Assembly: GCA_021296345.1 (NCBI GenBank) | Contig: JAGWAN010000001.1 | Location: forward strand, 18,311 to 82,310 | From: Acidimicrobiia bacterium | GTDB taxonomy: Bacteria; Actinomycetota; Acidimicrobiia; Spongiisociales; Spongiisociaceae | Length of the DNA stretch: 64,000 nucleotides | Direction of reading: 5' to 3' | In this document: positions 18,225 through 26,700 of the stretch, piece by piece | Layout of the letters: every line of letters begins with the position of its first letter | Numbering within the stretch: the stretch's first letter is position 1 | Program-made: the position numbers and the translations under genes | The notes under the pieces: model-generated | Databases searched by the model: none | What the model saw: the letters and a program-made list of their open reading frames with translations, nothing else | Told to the model about the DNA's origin: nothing

Positions 18225-19640
18225 ATGCCTGGAAACAACCATCCACCACTCCGGATCGGACTGCTGGCCGTCTACTTCGGGTTGTTCGATGCCGCCATGC
18301 CGCCCGAGTTCCGCAGGGAACGCACGGCCTTTGCCGAGGCCATGCGGACGCGCCTAGAGGAGTTCGGATCAGTCATCTACCCGGGCGTGGTCGACAACGA
18401 CGAAGCGGGACGGGAGGCCGGCCTGCTGTTCGCCCGCTCCGACGTCGATGTGATCGTCTTCGTACCCACCATGGCGGCCCCGCCCAGCTACGGATGGGAA
18501 GCGATCCGTAACCTCCCCAGGGTGCCGGTGGTGGCGGTCGGCGCACAGGAACTCATCGAGGTGCCGGACGACTACGCCACCGAGGAGGCCACCCGCAGGA
18601 GCCTCACGGTCGGCCTCGTCATGTTCACCAATGTGCTGGTCAGGATGGGCCGGCGGTTCACCACGCTGGTCTCTTCGGTTATCGGGGATGATCTCGACAC
18701 CGTCCTCGGCGACACCCTGAGAGCGGTGCATGCCGCCGCCACGGTGACCAAGTCCCGGCTGCTCGCGATCGGCAAGCCCATTCCGGGATACATGGACGTG
18801 GAAGTCACCGGCGAGCAGCTGGTAGGCCTGGGGATCGAGGTTATCGACGTTGATCCGCCGGGGATCGCCGCGGCGTTCGGGGCGGTGGGCGACGGCGAGG
18901 TATCGGCCCTCATCGGCGAGCTGAGGGATCGTTTCGAGGCCGACCGGGTTGAGGATCAGGTCCTGGCAAGGTCCGCCCGCCTCGCTCTGGCCATGAAGGA
19001 GTTGTGCCGACAGAACGATGCCAACGCCGGGGCGGTCAACTGCCACGGCGACGCCCTCCGATGGAATCCGGAGGTGGGCGTGACCGCCTGCCTTGGAGTG
19101 GCCCTGTGCGCCGAGGCCGGGCTGCCCTTCGCCTGCACCGGGGACATCCCCACCGCGATCGCTCTGACCTTGGGGAAGCGCCTGGCCGGATCGGCCCTCT
19201 ACTGCGAGCTGTACCAGGTCGACTTCCCGGGGAACTGGATTCTGGTGGCCAACGGAGGAGAGGGTGATCCCACCATCCGGGCGGCGGGGTCCGATGTGAC
19301 CCTGCTCCCCGAGGACCACTACATGGGCGATCACGGACCGGGGACCGCGGTGGCCTTCGAACTCCCGGAAGGACCGGCCACCCTGATCAGCCTCAGCCCG
19401 GTCGATCACAGCGACGGATGGGTCCTGGTGGGCGCCGAAGGCCGGATCCTCGACTCGAAACACCACGCCATGGAGGGGCCCAACGGGATGTTCCGGTTCG
19501 ACTCGGGAGAAGTGGCCGAGGCCTACGCCCGATGGTGCGAAGCGGGCGCCACCCACCACGCCGCCGTGCTACCGGGCCACCAGGGCGATGTGCTGCGCCT
19601 GACCGCCGGAATGCTGCGGATCACCTATACCGCCGTGTAG
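18225..19640 (+). CDS. L-fucose/L-arabinose isomerase-like protein (paralogue 1)
   Basis: This 471-residue protein has the three-domain pattern of the fucose/arabinose isomerase fold: an N-terminal Rossmann-like part with VDVIVFVPTMAAPP, a middle part around AVNCHGDALRWNPE, and the active-site region CTGDIPTAIALTLGKRL with a C-terminal THHAAVLPGH. In typical members the segment before GD or AD carries a Glu (CEAD/CEGD); here it is Thr, so the usual metal site is altered. ATG 18225 has AGGA upstream; a GTG at 18186 is less likely. The paralogue at 23401 has the same length. Reaction unknown. Confidence 0.75.
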   Translation: MPGNNHPPLRIGLLAVYFGLFDAAMPPEFRRERTAFAEAMRTRLEEFGSVIYPGVVDNDEAGREAGLLFARSDVDVIVFVPTMAAPPSYGWEAIRNLPRVPVVAVGAQELIEVPDDYATEEATRRSLTVGLVMFTNVLVRMGRRFTTLVSSVIGDDLDTVLGDTLRAVHAAATVTKSRLLAIGKPIPGYMDVEVTGEQLVGLGIEVIDVDPPGIAAAFGAVGDGEVSALIGELRDRFEADRVEDQVLARSARLALAMKELCRQNDANAGAVNCHGDALRWNPEVGVTACLGVALCAEAGLPFACTGDIPTAIALTLGKRLAGSALYCELYQVDFPGNWILVANGGEGDPTIRAAGSDVTLLPEDHYMGDHGPGTAVAFELPEGPATLISLSPVDHSDGWVLVGAEGRILDSKHHAMEGPNGMFRFDSGEVAEAYARWCEAGATHHAAVLPGHQGDVLRLTAGMLRITYTAV

Positions 19641-19726
19641 CGGAACAGTGAAAGTAGTAGACCTCTATCAGAGGGTCGACTCCGATATACAATGTCCGGG
19701 CCGACCGAAGGGTTGAGGAGGCAGAC

Positions 19727-20491
19727 GTGTGTTTCGACCAGGACTCCGCTCCTCCCATCCCGAGAGGCGATCGTGAAGCACAAGGTCGTGACGTGGTGCT
19801 GACCGCTCGTGACGGCAACCGCTTCTCGGCATTCGAGGCCACCGGGGCCACGCCGTCGACGGCCGCGGTGGTGGTCCTGCCGGACGTGCGGGGTCTGTTC
19901 CGTTTCTACAAGCAGTTGGCCCTCCTGCTTGCTCACGCAGGCCACGATGCTGTCGCCATCGACTACTTCGGGCGCACCGCAGGTCTCGGCGAGCGACCCC
20001 ACGATTGGGACTTTTGGCCCCATGTCCACGGCACCACGTTCGCCGGCATCCGGGACGACGTGGCCGCAGCCGTCTCCCACCTCCGGGCATCCGATCCTGA
20101 CCGGCCCATATTCACCGTGGGGTTCTGCTTCGGCGGATCGGCATCCTGGCACCAGGCCGCCAACGGCCTCCGGCTGTCCGGCGCCATCGGCTTCTACGGC
20201 AAGCCCCGCCGCCCGGAGGAGACCGCCGGGGCCATAGATCGGGTGGCCGGCATGGCCTGCCCGATACTCGCCCTCATGGGTGGAGACGATCCCAGCATCC
20301 CGCTCGAAGACGTGAAGGGGTTGGAGGATGCCCTGGCGGGAGCCGGGGTTCCCCACGAGGTCGTGGTGTACCCGGGCGCTCCGCACTCGTTCTTCGATCG
20401 CCGACACCGCGAGTTCGCGGAAGACTCGATCGACGCCTGGGAGCGGGTGCTGGCCTTCATCGCCGTCAATTCATCCAGGGGAGGTAAGTAA
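19727..20491 (+). CDS. Dienelactone hydrolase family protein
   Basis: An alpha/beta hydrolase of 254 residues with the nucleophile motif GFCFGGSASW (Cys nucleophile), the acid in LMGGDDPSIP and the catalytic histidine in YPGAPHSFFDRR, the Cys-Asp-His triad of dienelactone hydrolases. The GTG start at 19727 is preceded by GAGGAGG (about six bases upstream). The next gene begins 5 bases after its stop, so it is in one operon with the ABC exporter. Confidence 0.9.
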   Translation: MCFDQDSAPPIPRGDREAQGRDVVLTARDGNRFSAFEATGATPSTAAVVVLPDVRGLFRFYKQLALLLAHAGHDAVAIDYFGRTAGLGERPHDWDFWPHVHGTTFAGIRDDVAAAVSHLRASDPDRPIFTVGFCFGGSASWHQAANGLRLSGAIGFYGKPRRPEETAGAIDRVAGMACPILALMGGDDPSIPLEDVKGLEDALAGAGVPHEVVVYPGAPHSFFDRRHREFAEDSIDAWERVLAFIAVNSSRGGK

Positions 20492-20495
20492 GGAC

Positions 20496-21422
20496 ATGTC
20501 GGACGCGATCGAAACCCGAGGTCTCACCAAGTACTACGGAGAGGCCGCCGGCATCGTCGACCTGGACCTCGCCGTCGAGGTGGGTGAGGTATTCGGGTTC
20601 ATAGGCCCCAACGGCGCGGGCAAGACCACCACCATCCGCCTGCTCCTCAACTTCCTGCAGCCGACCAGGGGTTCGGGAACCGTGTTCGGCATGGACATGA
20701 TGGCCGACTCGGTGGCGATCCGGAGCCGCGTCGGATACCTGCCCGGGGATCTGGCCCTCTACCCGTCGATGACCGGACGGGAGTTCCTCCTCTACTTCAG
20801 CCGGCTCCGGGGCGTAGACACCGCCGCTGCCACGACCCGGCTGGCCGAGCGGTTCGAACTGGACCTGGACCGGCGTATCAAGGAATACTCGAAAGGCAAC
20901 CGCCAGAAGGTGGGGCTGGTCAACGCGTTCATGCACGAGCCGGAGCTGTTGATCCTCGACGAGCCCACCGGCGGCCTCGACCCCCTCATGCAACAGGAGT
21001 TCGCGACCCTTCTCGGCGAGGTACGTGCCGAGGGCCGCACCGTATTCCTGTCCTCGCATTACCTGCCCGAGGTGGAACGGATCGCCGACCGGGTGGGCAT
21101 CGTCCGCCAGGGCCATCTGATCGCCGTGGATACCCTCGACGGGTTCCGCACCAAGATCCAGTCCAACCTGTCGATCGAGTTCGCCGGCGCGGCCGACCCG
21201 GCCGGCTTCGCCGATCTGCGGGGAGTCACCTCGGTCGAGGCCCACGACGGTGGCAGGCTGTTGCGCATGAGCGTCTCCGGCCCGCAGGACGCGGTGATCC
21301 GGGCGGCCGCGGACGCCGGGGCGATCGCCATCCACACGGAGGAAGCCGACCTCGACGACGTCTTCCTCTCCTACTACGGGCCGGGGGATCCCGAGTCCGG
21401 ACCGGGAGACCGAGCGCATTGA
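20496..21422 (+). CDS. ABC transporter ATP-binding protein (ABC-2 exporter)
   Basis: A 308-residue ATPase with Walker A GPNGAGKTTTIR near residue 40, a signature region YSKGNRQKVGLVNAF (a variant of LSGGQ typical for this exporter subgroup) and Walker B LLILDEPTGGLDPL. The C-terminal 80 residues form the accessory domain often seen in antibiotic-type exporters. It overlaps the permease gene by 3-4 bases (TTGA). Confidence 0.93.
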   Translation: MSDAIETRGLTKYYGEAAGIVDLDLAVEVGEVFGFIGPNGAGKTTTIRLLLNFLQPTRGSGTVFGMDMMADSVAIRSRVGYLPGDLALYPSMTGREFLLYFSRLRGVDTAAATTRLAERFELDLDRRIKEYSKGNRQKVGLVNAFMHEPELLILDEPTGGLDPLMQQEFATLLGEVRAEGRTVFLSSHYLPEVERIADRVGIVRQGHLIAVDTLDGFRTKIQSNLSIEFAGAADPAGFADLRGVTSVEAHDGGRLLRMSVSGPQDAVIRAAADAGAIAIHTEEADLDDVFLSYYGPGDPESGPGDRAH

Positions 21423-23095
21423 CCACCGCCATCCTGGTCAAGAGCCTCCGGGACCGGCGCCGAGCCCTGATCGGTAACAGCCTCGGCCTGGTGGCTCTGA
21501 TCGTCTGGCTGGGAGCGCTGTTCCCGATCCTGCGGGAGAACCAAGGCTTCAACGACATCATGGAGCGCGTACCCGAGGAAATGCTGGCAGCCGTCGGAAC
21601 CGACCTGGCCACGTTCCTGACCGCGGCGGGGTTCCTGTCGGCAGAGTTCTTCGCGCTGTTCGCGCCGCTACTGATCCTCATCTTCGTGATCAGCGCGATG
21701 GTCGCCGAGACCGCCACCGAGGAGCGGGAGGGGCTGATGGACATGATGCTGTCCAATCCGGTCTCCCGGCGCAGGGTCTTCCTCGAGAAGGCGGGCGGCG
21801 TGGCGGCGGCGGCACTGTTGATGGTGGCCGTGATCACCGTGGCGCTCCTAGCCGTGAACCCCGTCTTCGGACTGGACCTGCCCGTGCTCGGAGTGGTGGC
21901 GGCCGGCCTGTCGCTCTGGCTCCTGGGGACGTCCTTCGGCGCGGTGGCCCTGCTGGTCGGGGCCTTTACGGGCCGGTCGGCCACCGCCGGCGGGATGGCC
22001 GGGCTCCTGGCACTCCTGGCCTGGTTCGTCACCAGCTTCGCGGGCCTGCTCCCCTGGCTGGAGGGTGCGGGAGGGTTAAGCCCGTTCACCTGGTATCGGG
22101 AGCCCAACCCGCTGATCACAGGGTTCGGCGCCGGTCACCTATGGCTGCTGGTGACCACCGTGGTTCTGGTGGTGGTCGCGGTGGCGTTGTTCGACCGGAG
22201 GGATATCGCCACGGAGCGGGCGGCCCTGCCCGAAGTCAAGGTCCGGCGCCGAGCGCGGTCTCGGGTTCGGCAACCCCGAGCGGCCTGGCTCCTCACCGAT
22301 CCGTTCCGCAAGGTCATCTGGGATCGCCGGCGGTCGGTATGGGCGTGGGGCGGAGGCCTCGGCCTGCTGTCGCTGGCCATGTTCTCGGCCTGGCCGGCCC
22401 TCGCGCAGGATGCCGAGGCGCTGGCAGCGCTGGTCACCTCCATGCCCCGGGAGATCTTCGCCCTGTTCGGCCTGACCGACCCCGAGGCGATCGTCACCCC
22501 GGCCGGGTTCATCTCGTCCCGGAGTTACCAATCGATCGGCCCGATCGTGGTGATCTTCTTCTGCGTTCGAGGTGTGTCGATGGCCTTGGTCCGCCAGGAG
22601 GGCACCGGTGTGCTCGACATGGTCCTGGCCCAGCCGTCATCCCGGAGCCGGGTCGTTGCCTCCAAGCTGGGGGCAGTCGCTCTCTCGGCGGGGTTGGTGG
22701 TGCTGATCCCCACCGTCGTGGCTCTGCTGGCTGACCGCCGGTGGGAGACCGACCTCGGGTTCGGGCCGATCCTGGCGGCCGGCGCGGGGCTCTACCTGCT
22801 AGGCCTGTTCTTCGCCGGATTGGCGCTCCTGCTGTGGGCGATCAAGGGCACGTCCCTCCCCGCCGTCCGGATAGCCGGCATCGCAGCCCTCGCCACCTTC
22901 CTAATGAACGGTCTGGGCGCCCTGGCGGATGGTCTCCGACCGATCCGGCTCGTCTCGCCCTTCTACTGGTACTTCGGAGATACCCCGCCACTCGGCAAGG
23001 GGTTCGAGCCGTCCTATTTCCTGTTGCTGGCCGGGACAGTCGCCATGGCGTGGCTGGCTCTGGTCCTATTCCGGCGGCGGGACACCAGCGTCTGA
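21419..23095 (+). CDS. ABC-2 type transporter permease, two fused halves
   Basis: A 558-residue membrane protein consisting of two similar six-helix halves (about 1-260 and 290-558), each opening with an amphipathic start (KSLRDRRRALIGNSLG; KVIWDRRRSVWAWGGG). This is the fused form of the exporter permease that works with the ATPase before it, like the tetronasin/polyketide exporter group. The TTG start overlaps the ATPase stop. Substrate unknown. Confidence 0.9.
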   Translation: MTTAILVKSLRDRRRALIGNSLGLVALIVWLGALFPILRENQGFNDIMERVPEEMLAAVGTDLATFLTAAGFLSAEFFALFAPLLILIFVISAMVAETATEEREGLMDMMLSNPVSRRRVFLEKAGGVAAAALLMVAVITVALLAVNPVFGLDLPVLGVVAAGLSLWLLGTSFGAVALLVGAFTGRSATAGGMAGLLALLAWFVTSFAGLLPWLEGAGGLSPFTWYREPNPLITGFGAGHLWLLVTTVVLVVVAVALFDRRDIATERAALPEVKVRRRARSRVRQPRAAWLLTDPFRKVIWDRRRSVWAWGGGLGLLSLAMFSAWPALAQDAEALAALVTSMPREIFALFGLTDPEAIVTPAGFISSRSYQSIGPIVVIFFCVRGVSMALVRQEGTGVLDMVLAQPSSRSRVVASKLGAVALSAGLVVLIPTVVALLADRRWETDLGFGPILAAGAGLYLLGLFFAGLALLLWAIKGTSLPAVRIAGIAALATFLMNGLGALADGLRPIRLVSPFYWYFGDTPPLGKGFEPSYFLLLAGTVAMAWLALVLFRRRDTSV

Positions 23096-23400
23096 TCGCC
23101 GCTTACAGACCTCTTTGGAGCATGGCCTCGAGCCTGGCGAGCCTCTCGCCCTGTCTTTGAGGGTCGCGACCACCTCGGACACGTCGGACCGGAGCGCCTT
23201 GATATCGGATCGCAACCAGAGGAATACGAGTCCCAAGAGGACCCCGACAACCCTTATGACCAACTGAGATCAGTGCTTCCATATCGAATATATATCGCCA
23301 TATCATGTCAACTGTCAATGGCCGGTTCTCGTGTTCCCTTCACTTGCTACTCGACCAGGTACCTGACCTGTCGCCACACCTGCGCTGACAGACGAATGAT
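23096..23400. other. Intergenic region with a decayed microgene and an AT-rich stretch
   Basis: The left part holds the frameshifted small-protein remnant described at 23103-23282. The right part, about 23283-23400, has an AT-rich run (around ATATCGAATATATATCG) and no gene. No terminator hairpin with a T-run could be identified. Confidence 0.5.
23103..23282 (-). pseudogene. Frameshifted small membrane/coiled-coil protein
   Basis: Read from ATG 23282, the first frame gives MEALISVG. The next frame gives VVGVLLGLVFLWLRSDIKAL then RSDVSEVVATLKD, and a third frame gives RQGERLARLEAMLQRGL ending at TAA 23103-23105. Joined, these make a typical about 60-residue protein with one membrane helix and a heptad-rich tail. 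Two frame changes break it. It is either a dead gene or a place where the assembly has errors. Confidence 0.5.
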
Positions 23401-24816
23401 CTACGAGACCCGAGCGAAGCCGATCCTGAGGTAGCGGGCTACCACGCCCACTTCAGCAGCCAGGGACCCCGGAGCAGCCGCGCTGTGATGGTTGGCGCCC
23501 GCCAGCGCCCAGCGACGCCACGCCTCAGCTACCGGCTCGCCACCTGCGAACCGGAAGGCGCCCCCAACCGTGGGACTGTCCGGAAACGACCTGGCGGTGA
23601 TCTCACCCTCGGCGGCGATGAGCCGGAACCCGCTCGGCTCGTCGTGGTGGGGGGTGAACCCCACCAGGGTCGCAGGGCCGGGCGGCAGCTCGAACCACGC
23701 GCTGATGCCCGTGATCCGGTCAGACTGGTACCACGGGTTCGGCTGCAGCCTGGGCCGGGCGCCGCGACCGCACCAGCCGAGATCGTGCTCCCCGGAGTTG
23801 GCGATGGCCACCTCGCCGGTATCGAAGTCGATCGCCTCGATCTCGTGATAGAGGGCCGCTCCGCCCAGCCGCTTGGCGACCAGCATGGCCACCGCGGTGA
23901 GTACGTCGCCGGCGCAGGTCCACGGCACGCCCCGCGTTGTCTCCCGGCCGATGCCGAAGCAGGGAGTGACTCCCGGCTCGTCGGCGAACCTGATCTCCGC
24001 CACGTGGCAGTTCATGGCCCCGGCGTCGAAGTTGCGGGCCCGATCCAGTTCCTCCACCGCTGCTGCCAGGCGCATGGAGCGCGTCCTGCCCTCCCGATCT
24101 TCCGTCACGTCCTCGTACCGGCCCACCAGCTCGGCCTCGAGACCCGCCACATCGGAGACTTCCTGGTAGAGGGTCTGGATCTCGGTCGGATCGACAGGGA
24201 TCAGCTCGATCCCGGTGGCGGCCTTCAGATCCTCATCATCGACATCAACGCAGGCGTATCCGTCGATGGGCCTGCCCACCCGGGCGATCCGCGCCGATAC
24301 CAGCGAGCGGGCCACCGCCGCCGCACCGACCGTTCTCACCAACTTCTCCACGGCCGGCTCCTCGCTGATCCCGCCCACCACCAACTCGAAGGGCCTTCCC
24401 GATCGGACCAGCAGGTTGGTCAGCATGGGCGTGCCCACCGTCGCGCCCATCGTGGTGATGTCCGACTGGTCGAATCCGCTCCCGAGCGTCCGGTCCCGCT
24501 GGACGGCCCACACCACCACCGGAAGGTCGCCCAACCGATCGAGCGCGGCCATGGCATGAGTGGGAGGAACCGCCATCGACTGCGCCACCACCAGCACCTG
24601 CGCGTCGGTGGCCCTGATCTCCTCCGCCGCGTCGGCCCCGGCCTCCGGTGAAACGCCCATGCCCGACCACCCCACGTCGACACCCGCGCTCTCCAGCCGC
24701 TCGACCTCTTCGTGGAGCAGGTCCCGCCGGTCGGAGCGGAAGGCGGCGCCATCGGCACTGGACTCCCAGAACCCCCAATACGGGAGCATCACCGCAAGCG
24801 AGACCCTCGCCCTCAT
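23401..24816 (-). CDS. L-fucose/L-arabinose isomerase-like protein (paralogue 2)
   Basis: A 471-residue protein, the same length as its relative at 18225 and alike in key blocks: VLVVAQSMAVPPTHAM, FDAGAMNCHVAEIRFADEPG, CAGDVLTAVAMLVAKRLGG and ANHHSAAAPG. The Glu expected in the active-site CE(A/G)D segment is Ala here. ATG 24816 has GGAGG five bases upstream; the open frame continues to 24960 but without a ribosome site. It is divergent from the toxin-antitoxin genes. Function is unknown; the fold call is firmer than any reaction. Confidence 0.75.
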   Translation of the reverse strand: MRARVSLAVMLPYWGFWESSADGAAFRSDRRDLLHEEVERLESAGVDVGWSGMGVSPEAGADAAEEIRATDAQVLVVAQSMAVPPTHAMAALDRLGDLPVVVWAVQRDRTLGSGFDQSDITTMGATVGTPMLTNLLVRSGRPFELVVGGISEEPAVEKLVRTVGAAAVARSLVSARIARVGRPIDGYACVDVDDEDLKAATGIELIPVDPTEIQTLYQEVSDVAGLEAELVGRYEDVTEDREGRTRSMRLAAAVEELDRARNFDAGAMNCHVAEIRFADEPGVTPCFGIGRETTRGVPWTCAGDVLTAVAMLVAKRLGGAALYHEIEAIDFDTGEVAIANSGEHDLGWCGRGARPRLQPNPWYQSDRITGISAWFELPPGPATLVGFTPHHDEPSGFRLIAAEGEITARSFPDSPTVGGAFRFAGGEPVAEAWRRWALAGANHHSAAAPGSLAAEVGVVARYLRIGFARVS

Positions 24817-24941
24817 GGTGTCCTCCGGCATGGCGCTCAGGGTAGGGGACGGAGGGCATCCGGCGTGAACCATCCCGACATCTACCGTGGTAACCGGCGA
24901 ATTTGGGTAGCCGCCGCCGGAGATGTAGGGCATTGTCATGC

Positions 24942-24947
24942 TATCTT
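24942..24947 (+). promoter_or_regulatory. -10 element for a leaderless antitoxin transcript
   Basis: TATCTT fits the actinobacterial TANNNT -10 pattern and ends six bases before the antitoxin ATG, so transcription would begin at the start codon. No ribosome site is present upstream of that ATG. Confidence 0.5.
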
Positions 24948-24953
24948 TATGCC

Positions 24954-25190
24954 ATGCCACGGACTCGCGTAAGCACCACCGTTAGCGACCAGCTTCTCGG
25001 ACAGGCCAGGGCCGCGTTGCCCGATCTGAATGATGCCTCCCTGCTCGACCGAGCGTTGGCCGCGCTCTGTGCGGAGTTGCGCGCCGCCGAGATCGACCGG
25101 TCCTACGGAATCTACGACGCCCTACCACTGGAAACCAAGGATGAATGGGGCAACCCGGCCGCTTTCCTTGACGCGGTCGGATCCACATGA
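24954..25190 (+). CDS. MazE-like antitoxin
   Basis: A 78-residue protein with a ribbon-helix-helix-like N-terminus (TRVSTTVSDQLLGQARAAL), an acidic central helix and a C-terminal segment (WGNPAAFLDAVGST) likely to wrap the toxin. It overlaps the MazF gene by 4 bases (ATGA), the standard antitoxin-first order. ATG 24954 is favoured because it follows a TANNNT -10 by six bases. Family assignment rests mostly on context. Confidence 0.8.
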   Translation: MPRTRVSTTVSDQLLGQARAALPDLNDASLLDRALAALCAELRAAEIDRSYGIYDALPLETKDEWGNPAAFLDAVGST

Positions 25191-25513
25191 CAGCCCTACC
25201 GCAAAGAGGCGAGGTGTGGTGGTGCGAGGTTCCGGACAAGCACCGGCGGCCGGTGGTCATCCTGTCGCGAGACGCGGCGATAGCCGCCCTGCAACGCGTG
25301 ATCGGGGCGCCGTGCAGCACGGTAACCCGCAACCTCGCCACCGAGGTGGCACTCGAACCGGGCGATGACCCGGTACCGCTCCCGAGTGTCGTGCAGTTGG
25401 ATTCGACCTTCAACCTCTCGGTAGCCCATCTCACCTCGCGCCTCGGCCGGCTCAGCGGCGAGCGGATGCACCAGGTCTGCGTCGCTTTGGCTACAGCCGT
25501 AGACTGCCGGTAG
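25187..25513 (+). CDS. MazF/PemK family endoribonuclease toxin
   Basis: A 108-residue protein with the MazF opening RGEVWWCEVP, then RRPVVILSRD, the TRNLATEV segment corresponding to the catalytic region and PSVVQLDS/LTSRLGRLS. MazF toxins cut RNA at short single-stranded motifs and are held inactive by the partner made from the upstream gene. Length and order are typical. The specificity cannot be read from the sequence. Confidence 0.9.
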   Translation: MTALPQRGEVWWCEVPDKHRRPVVILSRDAAIAALQRVIGAPCSTVTRNLATEVALEPGDDPVPLPSVVQLDSTFNLSVAHLTSRLGRLSGERMHQVCVALATAVDCR

Positions 25514-25575
25514 CGTCGATTTCACGCCAACCGGCAGCTGACAGGTCCCCGGAGCGATACCGCAAGGAGGCAAGC

Positions 25576-26697
25576 ATGACGACCGAGACCCGTATCGAGT
25601 TCTCTGAGGTGCTCGGCAGAAGGATCCGCCTCGGCAGCTGGGAAGACCAGAAGATCTCCACCTACCGGAAGATCCGCGAGGCCGTGGCCGAGGAACGCTG
25701 GGACGATGCGGCAGCTCTGGCGGACTACTTCATCGACGAGGCCAGCGTCTGCTTCATGCTCTACCGCCAGTGGATCAACGACCTGAGCAACTTCCTGAAG
25801 AACAACGGCGTGTCTTCTGAAGATGTGGCCGAAGTCAACGCCGACATCGTGACCAAGCTCACCCTCCCCGACGGCTCGCCTTGGAACGCGCACCGCCATT
25901 GGGACAGCTTCAAGCAGGAGCAAAGAGAGCTGCTCTCCCACCTCTTCCGGGCCGAGGCCGACCAAGCACTGGACGCACTGGACGCCATGAAGGAAACATG
26001 GCGCCAAACCCACGACCGGGATGTCGACCACACCTACGGCCTCATGTCGGAGATCCAGGATCGCTTCGGCGGGCAGGGCATCGTGGACATGTACAAGGTC
26101 GTGCTGGAGCCCTTGTTCGCCTGGCGCTACGAGAAGTTCGACATCGACAAGCATCCTTGGGACGAAGCTCTCGAGACGCTGATGAACGTGGCCTGCGAGT
26201 CCATGCGGGGCCACCTGGTGGGACCGGAGCGAACCGGCGACTTCGAGTTGATCGAGACCGACGACCGCTTCGTCCTGCGGTTCGACCCCTGCGCATCGGG
26301 CCAGCGCACCATCCGGGGCGACTGGATCGAGGGGACCCCGGCCCGGATGGAACCCCCGTACAACTGGGGTGTCAGCCAGGAGGAGGCCTCCTGGAACCAT
26401 TTCCAGAAGGGGGTCTGCCTCTACTGCGCACACTGCATCATCCTGATGGAGGAGATGCCGATGGACCGTTTCGGCTACCCGGTCCGCACCGTGGATCCGC
26501 CCGTCTACCCGGACACCGATCCCGACCCCGATGTGCGCCAGAAGTGCCAGTGGGAGATGTTCAAGGATCCCACCCAGACCCCCGAGGAGTACTACACACG
26601 GGTGGGCCGTAAGAAGCCGGAGGTGTTCGGATCGTCGAACTTCGAGGCTCCGCCTATGCCGGACGCCGGCTCGCTGGGGTTGCCCGGCCTGGGTTAG
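25576..26697 (+). CDS. Conserved-looking protein of unknown function with C-x2-C-x2-C-type motif
   Basis: A 373-residue soluble protein started by an excellent AGGAGG (25565-25570) before ATG 25576. The N-terminal two thirds are helical and charged. From about residue 230 there is a region with FVLRFDPCASGQR and then GVCLYCAHCIILMEE, giving a likely metal site from Cys and His, followed by PVRTVDPPVYPD. I do not recognise the family. It heads a tight operon (3-base gap to the next gene) with an alcohol dehydrogenase, a phosphotriesterase-like hydrolase and an SDR, so it is probably an enzyme of the same pathway. Confidence 0.85.
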   Translation: MTTETRIEFSEVLGRRIRLGSWEDQKISTYRKIREAVAEERWDDAAALADYFIDEASVCFMLYRQWINDLSNFLKNNGVSSEDVAEVNADIVTKLTLPDGSPWNAHRHWDSFKQEQRELLSHLFRAEADQALDALDAMKETWRQTHDRDVDHTYGLMSEIQDRFGGQGIVDMYKVVLEPLFAWRYEKFDIDKHPWDEALETLMNVACESMRGHLVGPERTGDFELIETDDRFVLRFDPCASGQRTIRGDWIEGTPARMEPPYNWGVSQEEASWNHFQKGVCLYCAHCIILMEEMPMDRFGYPVRTVDPPVYPDTDPDPDVRQKCQWEMFKDPTQTPEEYYTRVGRKKPEVFGSSNFEAPPMPDAGSLGLPGLG

Positions 26698-26700
26698 CCG

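Noticed and set aside
16840..18357. A 505-codon plus-strand open frame
   Set aside because: It is antisense to the second SLC13 transporter and rich in His, Glu and Arg, as expected for an antisense frame.
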